A model generated the notes under the pieces. That model was not told the origin of the DNA, ran no database searches, and worked only from the letters and a program-made list of their open reading frames with translations. A DNA stretch of 64,000 nucleotides, taken from contig NZ_JBJGED010000028.1 in assembly GCF_045062745.1 (NCBI RefSeq), positions 1 through 64,000 of the forward strand. Reading direction: 5' to 3'. Both the position numbers and the translations under genes were made by a program. The first letter of the stretch is position 1. Each line of letters opens with the position of its first letter. The stretch comes from Paenibacillus_AA sp045062745. Its GTDB lineage: Bacteria; Bacillota; Bacilli; Paenibacillales; NBRC-103111. Shown here in pieces: positions 59,794 to 64,000 of this stretch.

Positions 59794-60234
59794 ATGACAA
59801 CTACCTCCACTTCTCTCTATATCGAATTCGAGCTGGGCAGCGAGCGATATGCGTTCTCGATCTCCTCGATTCAGGAGATTATCCGGCTGCAGGCCATGAC
59901 CGATATTCCGAACGCCATGCCGGCGATCCGGGGCGTCATCAATTTGCGGGGCAGCATCATCCCGATTTTCAGCCTGCGGGCTTTGTTCAACCAACATCCT
60001 GCAGCGGATACGAAAGAGACGAGGATCATCATTGTGCAGGCGGGCCACAAGACGGTAGGGCTTAGCGTCGATCGAGTATGCCAGGTGGTTTCGTTCTCCG
60101 AGATTAAGCCGGGATCGGAGTCGTTCGGAGATCGGGATCGTCCTCTCCTCAGCTCCATTGGGCGGGTCGACAACCGCTATGTCGGCATTCTGGATGTGCA
60201 AGAGCTGTTTTCGAAAAGGAGTGAAAGCCTGTGA
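59794..60234 (+). CDS. CheW chemotaxis adaptor
   Basis: 146 aa, a single CheW domain (YIEFELGSERYAFSISSIQEII; RGVINLRGSIIPIFSLR). It links the chemoreceptor to CheA. It follows the MCP gene by 16 bp and its stop overlaps the CheA start by four bases, which indicates production in step with CheA. Confidence 0.95.
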   Translation: MTTTSTSLYIEFELGSERYAFSISSIQEIIRLQAMTDIPNAMPAIRGVINLRGSIIPIFSLRALFNQHPAADTKETRIIIVQAGHKTVGLSVDRVCQVVSFSEIKPGSESFGDRDRPLLSSIGRVDNRYVGILDVQELFSKRSESL

Positions 60235-62750
60235 ATGACTCGGATCTGAGCGCTTATATGGGCGTGTTCCTGGACGAGCTGAACGAACAGCAGCAATTGT
60301 TGGACCGCAGCTTGCTGGAGCTCGAGGAGCGCGGCAGCGAACCGGAGACGATTCAGGTCATCTTCCGGGCGGCCCATACGCTCAAAGGCTCCTCGGCCGC
60401 GATGGGGTTCAACGGCTTGAAGGAGCTCATGCATACCGTCGAGAACATCTTCGACCGGCTTCGGCAAGACCGGGTGATGGTCGGCTCCGGCCTGATGAAC
60501 GGCTTGTTCCAATGCGTGGACTACATTAAGCGGCAGCGGAATTTGTTCCTGGAAGGCATTTATGAGGAACAGCCTGTCGACCACCTGATTCGCCTGCTCG
60601 AACAGTCCGACGAACAATGTCCGTCGGGCCCGCATTCGACGCTTGGCGAGGACGGCCAGCCGCTCTATGCGATTCGGATCGACCTTGGGCCCGACAGCGA
60701 AATGAAGGCGGTCCGGGCGATGCTCGTCATGCAGAAGCTGATGGAGCTGGGCAACCTCGTGTCGCTTCCGCCCGTCTTGTCTTCCCCCGCCGGACCGCCG
60801 GAAGATCAGGATGACGTGTGGAAAAGTTCGCTGGAGTTCGTCCTCGCAACGTCCAGCGCCCCGACTGCGATCGAGGGCACTGTGAACGAGATTTCGCAGC
60901 TCGCCCGTGTGCAAGTGCTCGCATGGCCCGCTGAGGGTCAGCCGGCTTCGATAGGCGCAGCCGTGGCGGAATCGGCCGCAGCCTCCCCGCCGGCTCTTCT
61001 GGCAGACGCGCAGGTCGAGCAGGCGGAGATGGCTTCCGTTCGGGAAACGGTCTCTCCGAGCGTCGTCTCTCAGACCCAGACCATTCGCGTCGATGTGAAG
61101 CGGCTCGAGCATTTACTGAACCTGGTCGGCGAGCTGCTGATCGATCATACCCGGCTGCTCGAGATCAAGAAGCGGTTGAACGAGCGGTACGGGCAAGACG
61201 GCGACATCACGACGCTTGACGACATTATTCATCACCATAGCCGGGTTGTCGGCGAGATGAGGGACGGGATGATGAAAACCCGCATGATCCCGATCGACAA
61301 CCTGTTCAGCCGGCTGCCGCGGATCATTCGCGACTTAGCCCGGCAGGCGAACAAGGAAATTGCGCTGCACATCGAAGGCAAGGAAACGGAGCTCGACCGT
61401 ACATTGATCGAGGAGCTCAGCGATCCGCTGCTGCACATTCTGCGCAACGCCGCAGATCACGGACTGGAGTTCCCGGATGAACGGGAAGCGGTCGGGAAGC
61501 CGCGCCGAGGTCTCATTACGATCAAGGCGAGCCATCAAGAGAATGCGATCGTCATCACGATCGCCGATGACGGGCGCGGCATCGATCCCGCGCGCATCAT
61601 GCAGAAGGCGATGGACAAAGGCTTCATCACGAAGGAAGAAGCGAGTCAGATGTCGGACAAGCAGCTGATCTCGCTCATTTTCCACTCCGGCATGTCTACG
61701 GCGGAGCAGGTGACGGAGCTATCGGGCCGCGGGGTCGGGATGGACATCGTCCGGGCGCATATCGAGAAGCTGAACGGACTGATCGAAATCGACACGAAGC
61801 TCGGCACCGGTACCGTATTTACGCTGAAGCTGCCGCTTACTTTGGCCATTATCCGCTCCTTGCTCGTTCAGTCGGAGCAGCGCACGATCGCGATCCCGTT
61901 AGTGAATGTCATCGAGATCTTCCGCCTGCAGGAGCAGGACATCCAATCGCTGCACGGGCAAGAGGTGTGCACGGTTCGGGGGGAGATCGTACCGCTCGTC
62001 CGGCTGACGCAGCTGCTGGGGGCGAAACAAACGGTGGGGGAAGCGGGGGATCCGGCCAAAAGGTCCGTCGTGATGGTAGGAATGGCGGAGAAGCGCGTCT
62101 GCTTGATGGTCGATCGATTAATCGCCAATCAGGAAATCGTCATCAAGTCGCTGGACGACATACTCGGGCGTGTTCCCTATATTGCCGGGACCACCATCCT
62201 GGGGGACGGCCTGGTCGCCCTGATTCTCGACGTGAATTCCGTCATCCAGCAAGCGGGCGCAGCGACGCTCACCCGATTCGGCAGCCGGGAACGCGAGGAG
62301 CGGATCAAGCTGGCCCCGAAGCGGGAGCTGGTGACGTTCCGGTTGAACGCGATCTGGTACGCGATCGGGATCGAGCATGTACAGGAGATGATCAATGCCC
62401 CGCACATTACGAAGCTGGCGGAAGCGGATGCTACGGTAGACGGCGTGATGAATTTGCGCGAGAGGCTGCTGCCGGTCCATGACCTCAGGCGCATGCTCGG
62501 GATCCGGAGCGAGACGGCGGCGGTTCCATCCAAAGTGCTGATCCTCCACGCCGGGGACGTCCGGATCGGGATTGCGATCGACGAGGTGGCGGAGGTGCTG
62601 TCGGTGTACGAGCATGAGATCGAGACCGAATCCGATGCGCAAAGTGCGGTTCATTCTTTGGTGGGCAGCATCGTGAAGAACCGCAACCGCCTTATTCAGG
62701 TGTTGAACATGGAAAAGCTGATGATCATGCTTGCGAGAGCGGGCGTATAG
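60231..62750 (+). CDS. cheA: CheA-type histidine kinase with two CheW-like domains
   Basis: 839 aa. Hpt domain with AAHTLKGSSAAMGF (phospho-histidine near residue 46), a variable linker (about 130-270, where P2 would be), dimerisation helices (about 275-345), HATPase (GLEFPDERE; DDGRGIDP), CheW-like domain (about 545-680), then an extra CheW-like domain (about 690-835). Classical CheA of flagellar chemotaxis has one CheW domain and about 670 aa, so this belongs to an accessory chemosensory system. Start is GTG 60231 behind AAAAGGAGTG. No CheY, CheB or CheR follows. Confidence 0.95.
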   Translation: MNDSDLSAYMGVFLDELNEQQQLLDRSLLELEERGSEPETIQVIFRAAHTLKGSSAAMGFNGLKELMHTVENIFDRLRQDRVMVGSGLMNGLFQCVDYIKRQRNLFLEGIYEEQPVDHLIRLLEQSDEQCPSGPHSTLGEDGQPLYAIRIDLGPDSEMKAVRAMLVMQKLMELGNLVSLPPVLSSPAGPPEDQDDVWKSSLEFVLATSSAPTAIEGTVNEISQLARVQVLAWPAEGQPASIGAAVAESAAASPPALLADAQVEQAEMASVRETVSPSVVSQTQTIRVDVKRLEHLLNLVGELLIDHTRLLEIKKRLNERYGQDGDITTLDDIIHHHSRVVGEMRDGMMKTRMIPIDNLFSRLPRIIRDLARQANKEIALHIEGKETELDRTLIEELSDPLLHILRNAADHGLEFPDEREAVGKPRRGLITIKASHQENAIVITIADDGRGIDPARIMQKAMDKGFITKEEASQMSDKQLISLIFHSGMSTAEQVTELSGRGVGMDIVRAHIEKLNGLIEIDTKLGTGTVFTLKLPLTLAIIRSLLVQSEQRTIAIPLVNVIEIFRLQEQDIQSLHGQEVCTVRGEIVPLVRLTQLLGAKQTVGEAGDPAKRSVVMVGMAEKRVCLMVDRLIANQEIVIKSLDDILGRVPYIAGTTILGDGLVALILDVNSVIQQAGAATLTRFGSREREERIKLAPKRELVTFRLNAIWYAIGIEHVQEMINAPHITKLAEADATVDGVMNLRERLLPVHDLRRMLGIRSETAAVPSKVLILHAGDVRIGIAIDEVAEVLSVYEHEIETESDAQSAVHSLVGSIVKNRNRLIQVLNMEKLMIMLARAGV

Positions 62751-62761
62751 CCGAATGAAAC

Positions 62762-62791
62762 AGCCCTGCGCCTCCCAAGAGGAACAGGGCT
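62762..62791. terminator. Bidirectional terminator-like hairpin
   Basis: AGCCCTG (62762-62768) pairs with CAGGGCT (62785-62791), with CCTC/GAGG pairing inside, between the 3' ends of cheA and the lactonase gene. T runs are short on both strands. Confidence 0.6.
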
Positions 62792-62798
62792 AATCTTG

Positions 62799-63884
62799 CT
62801 AGTTCACGTTGAAAAACTTGACGCACACCGGCTTCGAGACGCGGAGCTCGTCGCCGGTTGGCTGCAGCTTGCCGGTGGCGGCGTCCCGGGCGAACGTCAC
62901 GACGTTGTCCGAGTCGCGGTTCGCCGCGAGCAGGAAGCGCCCGTCCGGCGACAGCCCGAAGTTGCGGGGATGCCCGCCGCCGGACGAGACGTGCTCGATC
63001 AGGGATAGCCGGCCGGTCGCCGCATCGATGGCATAGACGACGATGCTGTCGTGACCGCGGTTCGAGCCGTAGAGGAAGCGGCCGTCCGGCGAGATGTGGA
63101 TGTCGGCCGTGGCGTTGTTCCCCTCGTAGCCCGAAGGCAGCGTCGTCACGGATTCGATCTCGGTCAACCGGCCCAGGTCCCCGTCATAAACGAACGCCGT
63201 GACCGTAGAATTCAGCTCGTTGATCACGTACCCGTAAGGCGCGGTCGGGTGGAAGACGAAATGCCGGGGACCGGCTCCGGCCGCGACGGCAGTCTCTCCG
63301 TGGGGGACGAGCTTCAGCTGCTCCAGATCGAGCCGGTAGACGACGATCCGGTCGATGCCGAGATCCGGCACGAGCGCGAACCGGTTGGCCGGATCGAAGA
63401 AGACGGAGTGCGGGTGGGGCTTATCCTGCTGCGGCCGGATCCCGGAGCCTTCGTGCATATGCGTGTCGGTCGCCGGTCCGGCGCTGCCGTCGTCCTCCAT
63501 GCGGGACAGGCCGATCCGGCTGCCGCTGTAGCTCGCCACGGCGAAGCTCCGCCGCGAATGGTCGAGCATGATATGGCACGTCGAGGCCGCTACGGTCGCT
63601 TGCCGGTTGCGGAAGGTCAGCTCGCCGGTCCGCTCGTCGATGGCATAGGCGACGGCGGCTCCGAGCCGTTCGCCGGCTGGGCCCCGATCCTCGGCGATGG
63701 CGAGCAGCGTGCGTCTCACGGGATCGATCGCAAGGAAGGTAGGATTGATCAGCCCGCTCGTCTGCTGCAGCAAGGTGAGCCGTCCCGTTTCGGCATCAAA
63801 GGCGCAGGCGTACACACTTGGGTCCTCTGCTTCGGCGTAGGAGCCTATGTAGGCGTAGACGGTGGAAGTTGTGGGTGCGGTCAT
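62799..63884 (-). CDS. pgl: Lactonase family protein (6-phosphogluconolactonase, YkgB/YbhE type)
   Basis: 361 aa seven-bladed propeller of the Lactonase family, with AYIGSYAEAEDPSVYACAF at the N-terminus and HPRNFGLSPDGRFLLAANRDSDNVV near the C-terminus. In this family the propeller hydrolyses 6-phosphogluconolactone in the pentose phosphate pathway (YbhE of E. coli, YkgB of B. subtilis). ATG 63884 is used; the TTG at 63911 is an in-frame alternative on the ribosome binding site. AAAGGAG lies 13 bases upstream, a long spacing. The last 100 bp of the window hold nothing recognisable. Confidence 0.9.
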   Translation of the reverse strand: MTAPTTSTVYAYIGSYAEAEDPSVYACAFDAETGRLTLLQQTSGLINPTFLAIDPVRRTLLAIAEDRGPAGERLGAAVAYAIDERTGELTFRNRQATVAASTCHIMLDHSRRSFAVASYSGSRIGLSRMEDDGSAGPATDTHMHEGSGIRPQQDKPHPHSVFFDPANRFALVPDLGIDRIVVYRLDLEQLKLVPHGETAVAAGAGPRHFVFHPTAPYGYVINELNSTVTAFVYDGDLGRLTEIESVTTLPSGYEGNNATADIHISPDGRFLYGSNRGHDSIVVYAIDAATGRLSLIEHVSSGGGHPRNFGLSPDGRFLLAANRDSDNVVTFARDAATGKLQPTGDELRVSKPVCVKFFNVN

Positions 63885-64000
63885 GGGGTTCGATACGCTC
63901 CTTTGGGTCAAGATTGTTTATTGAAGGCTGATGTCTGGGCTTGAAGTCTCTTTGATTGCATTATCGCAAATCCGCCCCGCTCCTGCAATCGGCTTCGAAC

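Noticed and set aside
1..64000. tRNA, rRNA, insertion sequences, prophage or plasmid origin
   Set aside because: No cloverleaf, rRNA core, transposase or phage gene was recognised on reading both strands; a computer search (tRNAscan-SE, Infernal) would be decisive for small RNAs.

Overview
The window looks like chromosomal DNA of a spore-forming, low-GC-phylum but GC-rich Bacillota, most probably Paenibacillus or a close relative (Paenibacillaceae). This is inferred from AGGAGG-type ribosome binding sites, sigma-A type promoters, YesM/YesN two-component pairs with a solute-binding lipoprotein, an IDEAL-domain protein, a DUF896 protein, candidate Spo0A boxes, and many GH2/MocA/AraC type carbohydrate genes. 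No rRNA, tRNA, CRISPR array, phage or insertion sequence was recognised.

Layout. 1-641: start of a YesM-like sensor kinase, cut by the window edge. 836-4869: a D-amino-acid operon (DauR/YheO-like regulator, D-threonine aldolase/D-serine dehydratase-like enzyme, D-aminoacylase, RidA). 4967-5325: two small genes, then about 640 bp of 51-bp tandem repeats in two families. 6066-12484: MocA oxidoreductase, a membrane chemoreceptor, and a lipoprotein / histidine kinase / HD-GYP response regulator operon. 12693-15962: MsrAB fusion, then a redox group (Rrf2 regulator with a strong promoter and operator, IDEAL protein, thioredoxin, CatE-like VOC enzyme). 16099-20813: sensor kinase, SDR, AraC regulator, MocA enzyme and a DUF4870 membrane protein. 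22098-25846: an NAD salvage operon led by an NrtR-like Nudix regulator. 26054-31786: a 24-aa microprotein, a DUF5052 lipoprotein, a duplicated YiaA-like protein, beta-mannosidase and a DMFase-like protein.

31853-48054 differs: much of it is more AT-rich and it is full of stress and detoxification genes (NarL-type two-component pair, XapX, YcaC-like hydrolase, two LysR paralogues, YtcJ-like amidohydrolase, CDGSH protein, Dps, alpha/beta hydrolase, a frameshifted catalase, MFS exporter, second-type GAPDH, MhqO-like dioxygenase). Five copies of a 15-bp palindrome, CTATA-N5-TATAG, lie in front of four or five of its transcription units, each centred about 52-55 bp upstream of the predicted start of transcription. 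This points to one LysR-type (T-N11-A) activator circuit, probably run by the tandem LysR pair inside the locus. A second paired direct repeat links the LysR promoter to the solute-binding/YesM/YesN unit at 48336-53496.

53575-64000: a TMEM175 remnant, a BNR-propeller lipoprotein, MocA and RluA genes, then a chemosensory unit (OmpR-type regulator divergent from MCP-CheW-CheA with two perfect Spo0A boxes between them) and a YkgB-like lactonase. Remnants of three genes (MobA-like transferase, catalase, TMEM175) show that the middle of the window has been rearranged or is decaying.
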